NCBI RefSeq assembly: GCF_000282335.1
Contig: NZ_AKJM01000126.1
Span: 1-34,184, forward strand
DNA length: 34,184 bases
Reading direction: 5' to 3'
Source: Pseudomonas sp. GM48
GTDB lineage: Bacteria; Pseudomonadota; Gammaproteobacteria; Pseudomonadales; Pseudomonadaceae
In this document: in pieces, positions 17,814 to 28,907 of the stretch
Numbering within the stretch: position 1 is the stretch's first letter
How the letters are laid out: the number at the start of each line of letters is the position of its first letter
Notes under the pieces: model-generated
The model's database searches: none
The model's input: the letters and a program-made list of their open reading frames with translations, nothing else
Told to the model about the DNA's origin: nothing
Made by a program: the position numbers and the translations under genes

Positions 17814-19859
17814 ATGAACCCGATGCCTTTGCGCCAGCGTCTTGAAAACCTGCCTGTCGGCCAGAAACTGCTGGCCGCCCTGCTGGTCCTGTTGATCACT
17901 GTCCTGCTGGTCGCCAACCTGACCTTTATCAGCGCCGCCTACTACATCTCCCAGGAAAGCATGGCGCCACAGGCCCTGCAGACCATCGGCCGACTGGTGT
18001 CGAACCCGAGCCTGGTGTCCGAAGCCCTGGAATCGCCGCAAAGCGCCGAGCGTCTGCTCAACGAACTCAACAGTTATTCACCGCTGCGCGCGGCAGTCCT
18101 GTATGACGGCAAGGGCGAACAGTTGGCGCAACTGCAGAGCGGCGACAAACTGGAGCTGCCGAAACGGTTCCGGCATATCGAAGACTGGCAGATTACCGAG
18201 TTTCGCAGCAACCAGGTCATCACCCTGCCCCGTCCCGGAACCGCACCGGGGCATTTGCTGTTGGTTGCCAGCAGTGAATTGCCGATGGCGTTCTACACCG
18301 GGACCCTGACGGCCAGCCTGGGGATTCTGATTTTCAGCGTGCTGCTCTGGCTGGTCATTGCCCGTCAGATCAAGCGCCTGATTACCCGGCCAATCCATCA
18401 GCTCGAAGAACTGTCCCGGCAGGTGACCCGCGAAGAGAACTACGCCTTGCGCGCCTCTCGCGGCAACCATGATGAAATCGGCAGCCTCGCCGAGGCGTTC
18501 AACACCATGCTTTCGCGGATCGAGGCCCGGGAGCAGCAACTCAAGCGAGCCAGGGACGACTCCCAGGCTGCCTACGACCAGGCCCAGGGGCTCGCCGAAG
18601 AAACCCGGCACACCAATCGCAAACTGGAGCTCGAAGTCCAGGTGCGCAGCAAGATCGAGAAAAAGCTCACCGGCTTTCAGAACTACCTCAACAGCATCAT
18701 CGACTCCATGCCGTCGGCACTGATCGCCCTCGACGAACAGCTCTACGTGACGCAATGGAACCAGGAGGCCAGCGCCCTCTCCGGCACACGCCTCGACGAA
18801 GCCCTGAACCAGCCGATCTTCCTTGCCTTCGAACCGCTCAAGCCGTTTTTGCCGCAACTCAAGCAAACGGTCGAACAACATACGGTGGCCAAAATCGAAC
18901 GTGTCACCTGGCTCAAGGATGAAGAGCCCCGCCACTATGCCCTGACTTTCTATCCGTTGATGGGCGGTGCCGGGCGTGGCGTGGTGATCCGGATCGACGA
19001 CATCACTCAGCGCCTGTCCCTGGAAGAGATGATGGTGCAGTCGGAGAAAATGCTCTCGGTCGGCGGCCTTGCCGCCGGCATGGCCCACGAGATCAACAAC
19101 CCCCTGGGTGCGATCCTGCATAACGTGCAAAACATTCGTCGACGCCTGTCGCCCGATCTGCCGAAGAACCTTGAACTGGCTGAACACGCCGGAATCGATT
19201 TGGCGACGGTCAACCAGTATCTGCAAATCCGCGAGGTGCCACAGTTGCTTGACGGCATCCAGCAGGCCGGTGCCCGGGCGGCGAAAATTGTCACCCACAT
19301 GCTCAGTTTCAGCCGGCGCAGCACCCGCCAGATGGCCCCGTGCGATTTGCCCGCGCTGATCGACCAGGCGGTGGAGATCGCCAGCAACGATTTTGACCTG
19401 GCCATCGGCTTCGACTTCAAGGGCCAGGCCATCATTCGTCAGTTCGATCCGGCGCTGGGTCCGGTACCCGGCACCGCCAACGAACTGGAGCAGGTGCTGC
19501 TCAACCTGTTGAAAAACGCCGCGCAAGCCATTCACCAGCGCGAAGACGACAGCGAGCCGGGCCGGATCACTCTGCGCACCAGGCTCAATCCGCCATGGGC
19601 GGAAATTCAGGTCGAGGACAACGGCATCGGCATGAGCGAAAGCGTGCGCAAACGGACCTTCGAGCCGTTCTTCACGACCAAGGAAATCGGCCAGGGCACC
19701 GGCCTTGGGCTGTCGGTGTCATATTTCATCATCACCAACAACCACAAGGGGCAGATGGAAGTGCAATCGACCCTGGGCCAAGGCACTTGCTTCACCTTGC
19801 GCCTGCCCCTGGCAAGCACGCCACCTGTCTCGCAAGAACTCAATCTGCTATCGAGGTAA
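17814..19859 (+). CDS. Membrane sensor histidine kinase with HAMP and PAS domains
   Basis: A 681-residue orphan kinase. It has membrane helices at about 18-40 and 165-183 around a periplasmic sensor of roughly 125 residues, then HAMP (183-237), a coiled coil (238-285) and PAS (about 288-400). The dimerisation domain has His425 (GMAHEINNPLG) and an inserted helical stretch before SFSRR. The ATPase has LEQVLLNLLKNAAQAI, DNGIGM, EPFFTTK and GTGLGLS. Met4 is an alternative start. It resembles PAO1 PA4398, reported to affect swarming and biofilm. No response regulator gene is next to it. Two bp separate it from the adenosyltransferase. The signal is unknown. Confidence 0.93.
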   Translation: MNPMPLRQRLENLPVGQKLLAALLVLLITVLLVANLTFISAAYYISQESMAPQALQTIGRLVSNPSLVSEALESPQSAERLLNELNSYSPLRAAVLYDGKGEQLAQLQSGDKLELPKRFRHIEDWQITEFRSNQVITLPRPGTAPGHLLLVASSELPMAFYTGTLTASLGILIFSVLLWLVIARQIKRLITRPIHQLEELSRQVTREENYALRASRGNHDEIGSLAEAFNTMLSRIEAREQQLKRARDDSQAAYDQAQGLAEETRHTNRKLELEVQVRSKIEKKLTGFQNYLNSIIDSMPSALIALDEQLYVTQWNQEASALSGTRLDEALNQPIFLAFEPLKPFLPQLKQTVEQHTVAKIERVTWLKDEEPRHYALTFYPLMGGAGRGVVIRIDDITQRLSLEEMMVQSEKMLSVGGLAAGMAHEINNPLGAILHNVQNIRRRLSPDLPKNLELAEHAGIDLATVNQYLQIREVPQLLDGIQQAGARAAKIVTHMLSFSRRSTRQMAPCDLPALIDQAVEIASNDFDLAIGFDFKGQAIIRQFDPALGPVPGTANELEQVLLNLLKNAAQAIHQREDDSEPGRITLRTRLNPPWAEIQVEDNGIGMSESVRKRTFEPFFTTKEIGQGTGLGLSVSYFIITNNHKGQMEVQSTLGQGTCFTLRLPLASTPPVSQELNLLSR

Positions 19860-19861
19860 CC

Positions 19862-20443
19862 ATGGGCTTTCGTTTGTCGAAGATTTACACCCGCACCGGC
19901 GACAAAGGCGAGACCGGGCTGGGCGACGGACGTCGCGTACCGAAAGATCACCCGCGCATTGAAGCAATCGGCGAGGTCGATACGCTGAACAGTCAGGTGG
20001 GCGTGTTGCTGGCCGGGTTGGCGGCGCAAGCGGGGCAGTTTCCAGGCCTGAACGAAGTGATCGCGGTATTGGCTCCCTGCCAGCATCGGTTGTTTGATCT
20101 GGGTGGTGAGCTGGCAATGCCGGCCTATCAGGCGCTCAATGCAGCAGAAATCGAGCGTCTGGAAGCGGCGATCGATGTGTGGAATGAAGAATTGGGGCCA
20201 CTGGAGAACTTCATCTTGCCCGGCGGTTCGGCGCTGATTGCCCAGGCTCATGTCTGCCGTAGCGTCGCTCGCGGTGCCGAGCGGCGATGCCAGCAACTGA
20301 ATGCGATTGAACCGCTGGCCGGGGTTGGACTGGCGTATATCAATCGGTTGTCGGATTTGTTGTTTGTGGTGGCGCGGCTGATTGCCAGGCGTCAGGGAGT
20401 GGCGGAGATTCTTTGGCAGCCGGCGGCGAAACCTGAAAAATAG
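19862..20443 (+). CDS. PduO-type cob(I)alamin adenosyltransferase
   Basis: Transfers the adenosyl group from ATP to cob(I)alamin to form coenzyme B12. It has 193 residues. The start is ATG at 19862 (MGFRLSKIYTRTGDKGETGL). The N-terminal ATP-binding TRTGDKGETGLGDG is characteristic, with LPGGSALIAQAHVCRSVARGAERR and NRLSDLLFVVAR in the C-terminal half matching the MMAB/PduO helical bundle. It is the last gene of panE-kinase-adenosyltransferase, 2 bp after the kinase stop. No other B12 gene is in the window, so the reason for the pairing with a kinase is not evident. Confidence 0.95.
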   Translation: MGFRLSKIYTRTGDKGETGLGDGRRVPKDHPRIEAIGEVDTLNSQVGVLLAGLAAQAGQFPGLNEVIAVLAPCQHRLFDLGGELAMPAYQALNAAEIERLEAAIDVWNEELGPLENFILPGGSALIAQAHVCRSVARGAERRCQQLNAIEPLAGVGLAYINRLSDLLFVVARLIARRQGVAEILWQPAAKPEK

Positions 20444-20463
20444 TCGGCAGCTGTCAGGCCGCC

Positions 20464-20536
20464 TTCGCGAGCAAGCCCGCTCCCACAGTGGATTTGTGGT
20501 GCACACAAAACCTGTGGGAGCGGGCTTGCTCGCGAA
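20464..20536. repeat. REP pair (REPIN), inward order with conserved short spacer
   Basis: Arms TTCGCGAGCAAGCCCGCTCC+CACA (20464-20487) and the reverse complement (20513-20536) flank a 25-bp spacer that starts GTGGATTTGTGG and contains CACACAAA. It sits between the converging adenosyltransferase and Nudix genes. Confidence 0.93.
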
Positions 20537-20560
20537 GAGGCCAGCAGGAGCGCTACAAAA

Positions 20561-21505
20561 TCAGGCCTCAGGCCAAAACGCCCGAATCCCCGCCACCCCT
20601 TGCGCGCCCGCAGCCCAAGCCTTCTCAACCTCCGCCGGGCCAACACCGCCGAGCAGGAACACCGGTTTGCTGAACCCTTCGATCAAGCTCGACGCTTGCT
20701 CCCAACCCAACGGCTCGGCGCCCGGGTGAGTCAGGGTCGGTTGAACCGGCGACAGGGTCACAAAATCCACCCCCATCTGTTCGGCCAGCGCCAACTCTTC
20801 AGCGTTATGGCACGACGCCGCCAGCCAGCGCGATGCCGGTAGCGGTCGGCCAGCCGCCGCGTATTTGCGCAGTTGCGCCGCAGTAATGTGCCAACCCGCG
20901 GACGGGAAGTCGCCGAGCCATTCGAACGGCCCCTTGATCATCAACTGCGCCTTGCCAGCACATAGCCCTGCCGCATCCACGGCCAGGTCGCGGTATTTCG
21001 GGTCGTAGCCGTTCGGTGCGCGCAACTGGATCAGCTTGATGCCGCCGGCAATGGCCTTCTGAATACCACGCAGCAACGCCGGCGCTTCCAGATCTTCCGG
21101 CGTGATCAGGTACTGAGCGGGCAACTTCGCGGCCGCGACGATCGGCTGATTGGCCGCCGGGAACTCGTAACCCGAGAGGTCGCGGGGCGCCACCCAGGCC
21201 AGCGGTTGCCCCTCGGCACCGTGGGGCTCGCCGGTAAACGACGAGACTTCCCAGACATCCAGCAACACCTGCTTGTCCGGGTAGTCATGCCGGATCTTGA
21301 TCAGCGGACGCGCCGCGCCCACCACGATACCCAACTCTTCATGAAGCTCGCGGGCCAGCGCAGTCTGGACCGACTCGTCGGCCTCGACCTTGCCGCCTGG
21401 AAACTCCCACAGGCCACCCTGGTGCTGTGAGTCGGCACGCCGGGCGATCAGGATTTGGCCACTGCCATCGCGGATGACGGCGGCGGCGACATGGACACGT
21501 TTCAC
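20561..21505 (-). CDS. Nudix hydrolase fused to a ThiE/TenI-like domain
   Basis: A 314-residue two-domain protein. Residues 1-about 128 are a MutT-like Nudix hydrolase with the box GGKVEADES...ARELHEELGI at 37-60, so probably 8-oxo-dGTP or similar clean-up. Residues about 131-314 have the thiamine phosphate synthase barrel, but with key catalytic positions changed (QLRAPN for QLRxK, MIKG for the NDR/ND loop), so thiamine synthesis is doubtful. The GTG start at 21505 has GGAGGAG 9 bp upstream, and its first four bases overlap the glutathione transferase stop (GTGA). PAO1 PA4400 is the likely counterpart. Confidence 0.93.
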   Translation of the reverse strand: MKRVHVAAAVIRDGSGQILIARRADSQHQGGLWEFPGGKVEADESVQTALARELHEELGIVVGAARPLIKIRHDYPDKQVLLDVWEVSSFTGEPHGAEGQPLAWVAPRDLSGYEFPAANQPIVAAAKLPAQYLITPEDLEAPALLRGIQKAIAGGIKLIQLRAPNGYDPKYRDLAVDAAGLCAGKAQLMIKGPFEWLGDFPSAGWHITAAQLRKYAAAGRPLPASRWLAASCHNAEELALAEQMGVDFVTLSPVQPTLTHPGAEPLGWEQASSLIEGFSKPVFLLGGVGPAEVEKAWAAGAQGVAGIRAFWPEA

Positions 21506-22134
21506 TTTTCCAACTCCTCCAGTCCGGCCTTCTGCCAGGCCTTGAAAGCCGGCCATTGGTAGAGGGTTTCAACGTAGGCTTCGTCAATTGCAGACAGCTT
21601 CACCTGATAGGTGCGCAAGCGCACGGCAATCGGTGCGAAAAACACGTCAGCCAGGGTTGCACGGCCAAACAGGTACGGCCCGGTTTCGGTCGCGGCAGCA
21701 CGGCATTCGGCCCACAGCGCCGACATGCGTTCGATGTCGGCCTGAACGTCAGCCGGGACTGGCGACAACGGGGCGTCATGGCTCAGGTCAAACGGCATGT
21801 TGCCGCGCATGGCGAAGAATCCGCTGTGCATCTGCGCACACGCCGAGCGCGCCTGTGCGCGGCTGGCGATGTCTTGCGGCCAGAGGCCGGCGGCCGGGAA
21901 CTGTTCTGCCAGGTATTCGGCAATCGCCAGGGAGTCGGCGATGGTGCCGTGTTCGGTTTTCAGCAGCGGGACCTTGCCGGTGGGCGAATGCTTGAGCAGA
22001 CGCTCGCGGGTGTCCGGCTGGTTCAGTTTGATCAGCTCTTCGGTGTAGGCAGCGCCGGTCAGATCGAGAGCCAGAGCGCCGCGCAGGGACCAGGAGGAAT
22101 ACAGTTTGTCGCCGATGATCAGGTGCAGGCTCAT
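21502..22134 (-). CDS. Glutathione S-transferase family protein
   Basis: A 210-residue GST-like protein. The N-terminal thioredoxin fold has a probable active-site Ser in KLYSSWSLRG (residues 10-19), then GKVPLL (the cis-Pro loop) and IADSLAIAEYL (glutathione gamma-Glu contact). An all-helical C-terminal domain follows. The substrate is unknown. It lies between argJ and the Nudix fusion, overlapping the latter by 4 bp. A REP pair separates it from argJ. Confidence 0.93.
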   Translation of the reverse strand: MSLHLIIGDKLYSSWSLRGALALDLTGAAYTEELIKLNQPDTRERLLKHSPTGKVPLLKTEHGTIADSLAIAEYLAEQFPAAGLWPQDIASRAQARSACAQMHSGFFAMRGNMPFDLSHDAPLSPVPADVQADIERMSALWAECRAAATETGPYLFGRATLADVFFAPIAVRLRTYQVKLSAIDEAYVETLYQWPAFKAWQKAGLEELEK

Positions 22135-22194
22135 GTTCGGGGTGCCTTCTCGTCAGGGTAACAAGCCAGAATATCTAGCGTCTGGTCGTCAGCC

Positions 22195-22268
22195 TTCGCG
22201 AGCAAGCCCGCTCCCACAGTGGTTTGAGGTGTACACAAATCAAATGTGGGAGCGGGCTTGCTCGCGAA
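22195..22268. repeat. REP pair (REPIN), inward order with conserved short spacer
   Basis: Arms at 22195-22218 and 22245-22268 are perfect reverse complements of the 24-bp REP. The 26-bp spacer starts GTGGTTTGAGG and holds the palindrome GTGTACAC followed by AAA, like the spacer at 20488-20512. Lies between argJ and the GST gene. Confidence 0.93.
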
Positions 22269-22283
22269 TGGAGCGACTCGGTC

Positions 22284-23501
22284 TTACGTACGGTACTCGG
22301 CGTTGATCTTCACGTATTCGTGGGACAGGTCCGTGGTCCAGATGGTTTCGCTGCAATCGCCACGACCCAGCTCGATACGGATGGTGATTTCTTCCTGCTG
22401 CATAACCGCCGCACCCTGGGCTTCGGTGTAGGTCGCCGCGCGCGCGCCACGGCTGGCAATGCACACGTCGCCGAGGAACACGTCGATCTTGCTCACGTCC
22501 AGGTTAGGCACACCGGCACGGCCAACAGCGGCCAGGATACGGCCCCAGTTCGGGTCGGATGCAAACAAGGCAGTCTTGATCAGTGGCGAGTGAGCCACGG
22601 TGTAACCGACGTCCAGGCACTCCTGGTGATTACCGCCGCCGTTGACTTCAACGGTCACGAATTTGGTCGCGCCTTCGCCGTCGCGCACGATGGCCTGGGC
22701 CACGTCCATGCACACTTCGAACACCGCTTGCTTCAACTTGGCGAACAACTCGCCCTCGGCGCGGGTGATTTCCGGCAGCGCAGCCTGACCGGTGGCGATC
22801 AGCATGCAGCAGTCGTTGGTCGACGTATCACCATCAATGGTGATGCGGTTGAACGACTTGTTGGCGCCATCGAGCATCAGGTTCTGCAACACGTCGCGGG
22901 AAACCTTGGCGTCGGTGGCGATGTAGCCGAGCATGGTCGCCATGTTCGGGCGAATCATGCCGGCGCCTTTGCTGATGCCGGTAACGGTGATGGTTACACC
23001 GTCGTGCTGGAACTGGCGGCTGGCACCTTTGGGCAACGTATCGGTGGTCATGATGCCGGTGGCGGCAGCTTCCCAGTTGTGGATCGACAGATCATCGAGG
23101 GCCGCCTGCAGCGCGCCTTCGATTTTCTCGACGGGCAGCGGCTCACCAATCACACCGGTGGAGTACGGCAGCACCTGGCTGGCATCGACACCGGTCAGTT
23201 CCGCCAACCTTGCGCAGGTGCGCTCGGCGGCGGCCAGGCCAGGTTCGCCCGTGCCGGCGTTGGCATTGCCGGTGTTGGTCAGCAGGTAACGCACAGGGCC
23301 TTGTACGCGTTGCTTGGCAAGGATCACCGGTGCGGCGCAAAAGGCGTTCAGGGTGAACACGCCGGCAACCGTGGAGCCTTCAACACAGCGCATGACCACA
23401 ACATCCTTGCGCCCCGGGCGCTTGATGCCAGCCGAGGCGATACCGAGTTCAAAACCGGCAACCGGGTGCAACGTTGGCAAAGGACCAAGACCAACAGCCA
23501 T
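22284..23501 (-). CDS. argJ: Bifunctional glutamate N-acetyltransferase / ornithine acetyltransferase
   Basis: Moves the acetyl group from N-acetylornithine to glutamate, closing the acetyl cycle of arginine synthesis; bifunctional members also use acetyl-CoA. It has 405 residues. The precursor self-cleaves before the nucleophilic Thr in the MTTDT motif (151-155, ATGIMTTDTLPKGAS), giving alpha and beta chains. The oxyanion-hole region NTGNANAGTG is at 76-85. AAAGGAG precedes the ATG. It follows secA on the same strand, but a strong terminator intervenes. Confidence 0.97.
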   Translation of the reverse strand: MAVGLGPLPTLHPVAGFELGIASAGIKRPGRKDVVVMRCVEGSTVAGVFTLNAFCAAPVILAKQRVQGPVRYLLTNTGNANAGTGEPGLAAAERTCARLAELTGVDASQVLPYSTGVIGEPLPVEKIEGALQAALDDLSIHNWEAAATGIMTTDTLPKGASRQFQHDGVTITVTGISKGAGMIRPNMATMLGYIATDAKVSRDVLQNLMLDGANKSFNRITIDGDTSTNDCCMLIATGQAALPEITRAEGELFAKLKQAVFEVCMDVAQAIVRDGEGATKFVTVEVNGGGNHQECLDVGYTVAHSPLIKTALFASDPNWGRILAAVGRAGVPNLDVSKIDVFLGDVCIASRGARAATYTEAQGAAVMQQEEITIRIELGRGDCSETIWTTDLSHEYVKINAEYRT

Positions 23502-23562
23502 GAATGCGCTCCTTTATAGATGATGTCAGCACCGTTTCAGGAAAAACGGTGGTTCGAATGGT

Positions 23563-23595
23563 AAAACGCCGCGACGGCAGAAGCCGGTCGCGGCG
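23563..23595 (-). terminator. Rho-independent terminator after secA
   Basis: Arms CGCCGCGAC (23567-23575) and GTCGCGGCG (23587-23595), with an inner GGC-agaa-GCC, make a 12-bp GC stem with one bulge. On the minus strand it is followed by TTTT, 28 bp after the secA stop. Confidence 0.85.
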
Positions 23596-23622
23596 CGGGT
23601 ATTTCAGCGATTGAAACGGGTT

Positions 23623-26358
<2,736 letters not shown>

Positions 26359-26665
26359 ATCGGCAGGATCTTCCACACTAAAGGGATGGAGGGCGGCCCC
26401 GTGAGTCGCCCGTGCAGCCCTCATGGCCGCATGCGAACGAGCATTCTACCCGGAAACGATGGAGAGGAAAGTGGCGATATTCCACGATGCTGGCACAGCG
26501 CTTTGACGGGGCTCACTTAAAATAAGGGCGTTTTGCTCAACTTCAAGCCATTCAAGGCAGAAGTTAGTCGTTGATTTAATGGGTAAAGCGCCCACAAAAG
26601 CAATGGGCGGGCGCATCCGGTGCTTTCTGCTACCATGGCGCCTCTGTTACTTCAGGTGTCTGATC
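26359..26665. other. 307-bp divergent promoter region between secA and dciA
   Basis: No gene is seen. For secA (minus), TTGAAG (26541-26546) and TATTTT (26519-26524) at 16-bp spacing are a plausible sigma-70 pair. For dciA (plus), TGCTACCAT just before the gene resembles an extended -10. The rest shows no striking repeats. Confidence 0.5.
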
Positions 26666-27121
26666 ATGGCATTTCGCCCACTTACGGCCAAAGTACCTGC
26701 CGTTCTACTACGCGAAGCCAAGCCGCTGAAAGCCATTCTCGGCCACGCTCAACGCCTGGGCCATCTGCAACGTTTGCTCGAAAGCCAATTGCAACCCGCC
26801 GCTCGCGAGCATTGCCACGTGGCTTCCTGGCGCGAAGGCAGTTTGTTGCTGATTGTCACCGACGGTCATTGGGCAACCCGCCTGCGCTACCAGCAGAAGC
26901 GCCTGCAACGGCAACTGCAAATGTTCGACGAGTTTGCCAACCTGACGCGAATCCTGTTCAAGGTGCAGCCGCCTACCGTTCAGCGGGGCGCGACCGGGCA
27001 CACCATGGATCTGTCGGACGATGCGGCCGCGACCATCCAGGCCACGGCCGACGGGATCAGCGATCCGAATCTGCGGGCAGCGCTGGAGCGACTGGCGGCG
27101 CACGCCAAGACCAAATCCTGA
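26666..27121 (+). CDS. dciA: DciA-family (DUF721) replicative helicase loader
   Basis: DUF721 protein; DciA is the ancestral bacterial factor that helps load DnaB at the origin, used where DnaC is absent. It has 151 residues, starting MAFRPLTAKVPAVLLREAKPL at the ATG at 26666. The conserved DUF721 core is LLESQLQPAAREHCHVASWREGSLLLIVTD with W(A)TRLRYQQKRLQRQL, followed by a low-complexity C-terminal tail. Divergent from secA, as in PAO1, where a DUF721 gene lies near secA and lpxC (from memory). Here the following gene is not lpxC but a REP pair and the YjgR ATPase. Confidence 0.88.
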   Translation: MAFRPLTAKVPAVLLREAKPLKAILGHAQRLGHLQRLLESQLQPAAREHCHVASWREGSLLLIVTDGHWATRLRYQQKRLQRQLQMFDEFANLTRILFKVQPPTVQRGATGHTMDLSDDAAATIQATADGISDPNLRAALERLAAHAKTKS

Positions 27122-27132
27122 CACTGGACCAA

Positions 27133-27221
27133 TGTGGGAGCGGGCTTGCTCGCGAATGCGGTGTGTCAAACAACATAATGTTGACTGACATGCCCTATTC
27201 GCGAGCAAGCCCGCTCCCACA
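27133..27221. repeat. REP pair (REPIN), outward order
   Basis: Arms at 27133-27156 and 27198-27221 are the 24-bp REP in the same order as the 7473 element, with a 41-bp non-conserved spacer. Lies between the converging dciA and yjgR-like genes. Confidence 0.93.
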
Positions 27222-27240
27222 CTGACTGTGTTCGCTCAAG

Positions 27241-28731
27241 CTAGCGGCGTTTGCTGCCGCCCAGTAATGAGCCCATCAACCCGCGCACCAACTGTCGGCC
27301 AAGCTGGTTCGCCGCCTGTTGCATCGCCGATTTCAGCGCCTTCCCTGCCGCTGTACCGAGGAACTCTCCCGCCTGTTCGGTGAAACTCGGTTCCTGCTTG
27401 CCCTGCTCCGCCTCGGGCTCAGGTGCCAGTCCCTTGCGTCCCATCAGCACTTCATAGGCTGATTCACGATCGATCGGCTGGTCATAACGCCCTTTGAACG
27501 GTGAGCCTGCGATCAACACCTTACGCTCGGTTTCGGTCAACGGCCCGATCCGCGATTGTGGCGGCGCCACCAGAACCCGCTGGACCATTTCCGGCGTGCC
27601 TTTTTCCTGCAAGGTGCCGACCAGCGCCTCACCGATCCCGAGCTCGGTCAATACCGACAACGTATCGAACGCCGGATTCGGCCGGAAGCCTTCGGCCACT
27701 GCGCGCAGGGACTTCTGTTCTTTGGCGGTGAACGCACGCAAGCCATGCTGGATGCGCAAACCCAACTGCGCCAGCACATCATCCGGCAAGTCACCCGGCG
27801 ACTGCGTGACGAAATACACGCCCACACCTTTCGAACGAATCAGCCTCACGACTTGCTCCAGACGGTCACGCAATGCCTGGGGCGTACCGTTGAACAACAA
27901 GTGGGCCTCGTCGAAGAACAACGCCAGCAACGGCTTGTCGGCATCGCCGCGCTCCGGCAGTTGCTCGAACAGCTCGGCCAGCAGCCACAGCAGGAACGTC
28001 GCGTAGACCTTCGGCGCTTCATGCACCAGACGACTGGCATCCAGCAAATGAATGCGCCCGCGGCCATCGGCAGTGGGCTGGAGGATATCTTCGAGTTGCA
28101 GCGCCGGCTCGCCGAACAGGGCCTCGGCGCCCTGTTGCTCCAGCGTCGCCAGACGCCGCAGCAATGCCTGGCTGGAACCGGTGGTCATCAATGCCGCATC
28201 GTCGCCCAGCAACAGGGGGTTGTCCCGCAGGTGATTGAGCAACGCCTTCAGATCCTTCAGATCGAGCAACAACAAACCTTCGCGGTCTGCCACCTTGAAT
28301 GCGGCGTACAGCGCCGACTGCTGACTGTCGGTCAATTCCAGCAGGCTGCCCAGCAGCAACGGCCCCATTTCACTCAAGGTCGTGCGTAATGGATGACCGG
28401 ACTGACCGTGTACGTCCCACAACGTCACCGGATAGGCCTGAGGCTTGTGGTTGAGCCAGGGCATCCCGGCAATCCGCTCGGCGATCTTGCCCTGGGGGTT
28501 GCCCGCGGCGCCGAGACCGCACAGGTCACCCTTGATATCGGCGGCGAACACCGCCACGCCGGCATCGCTGAAGGCTTCGGCCATTCGCTGCAAAGTGACG
28601 GTTTTGCCGGTGCCGGTCGCGCCCGCGATCAAACCGTGGCGGTTCGCCAGGCGCATGGCCTGGGCAATCGACTGCCCTTTGAGATCGGCACCGATAACGA
28701 GTTGCAATGAGTCAGGCATTTGGTCACCCAT
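27241..28731 (-). CDS. DUF853/YjgR HerA-like P-loop ATPase
   Basis: A 496-residue protein of the HerA/FtsK-like ATPase group. Walker A is GATGTGKT (37-44), and Walker B is ALFFDEAH near residue 270. A sensor-like VYFVTQSPGDLPDDVLAQLG and a C-terminal amphipathic, Ala/Gly-rich tail (AAGKALKSAMQQAANQLGRQ...RGLMGSLLGG) follow, typical of YjgR. Biochemical role unproven; HerA relatives pump or translocate DNA, but no nuclease partner (NurA) is nearby. Met5 is an alternative start. Stands alone between a REP pair and the chemoreceptor. Confidence 0.9.
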   Translation of the reverse strand: MGDQMPDSLQLVIGADLKGQSIAQAMRLANRHGLIAGATGTGKTVTLQRMAEAFSDAGVAVFAADIKGDLCGLGAAGNPQGKIAERIAGMPWLNHKPQAYPVTLWDVHGQSGHPLRTTLSEMGPLLLGSLLELTDSQQSALYAAFKVADREGLLLLDLKDLKALLNHLRDNPLLLGDDAALMTTGSSQALLRRLATLEQQGAEALFGEPALQLEDILQPTADGRGRIHLLDASRLVHEAPKVYATFLLWLLAELFEQLPERGDADKPLLALFFDEAHLLFNGTPQALRDRLEQVVRLIRSKGVGVYFVTQSPGDLPDDVLAQLGLRIQHGLRAFTAKEQKSLRAVAEGFRPNPAFDTLSVLTELGIGEALVGTLQEKGTPEMVQRVLVAPPQSRIGPLTETERKVLIAGSPFKGRYDQPIDRESAYEVLMGRKGLAPEPEAEQGKQEPSFTEQAGEFLGTAAGKALKSAMQQAANQLGRQLVRGLMGSLLGGSKRR

Positions 28732-28792
28732 GATTAATCTTTAGTCCTGCACGGCCGATAGAGATAACGACAAAGCAGTCAGACACGATCTG

Positions 28793-28822
28793 GTCGGAAA
28801 TTTCCCTAAGGAGAGTCGGAAA
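28793..28822. promoter_or_regulatory. Direct repeats GTCGGAAA at 22-bp spacing plus palindrome GGAAATTTCC
   Basis: GTCGGAAA occurs at 28793-28800 and 28815-28822, two helical turns apart, and GGAAATTTCC (28796-28805) overlaps the first copy. They lie between the divergent YjgR and chemoreceptor genes. A TATAAA at 28861-28866 is a candidate -10 for the chemoreceptor, without a good -35. Confidence 0.35.
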
Positions 28823-28907
28823 ATTCACTTGCTTTCAACCTTGCCCGTTGTGCGTCCCTTTATAAAAGCACGCGCAGGACATTAAGACCTTAGCGGAACC
28901 CCAAGCC

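Noticed and set aside
20464..22268. Repeated GTGGGAGCGGG units that might suggest a CRISPR array
   Set aside because: Units occur as inverted pairs hundreds to thousands of bases apart, with no regular spacers and no cas genes. They are REPINs.
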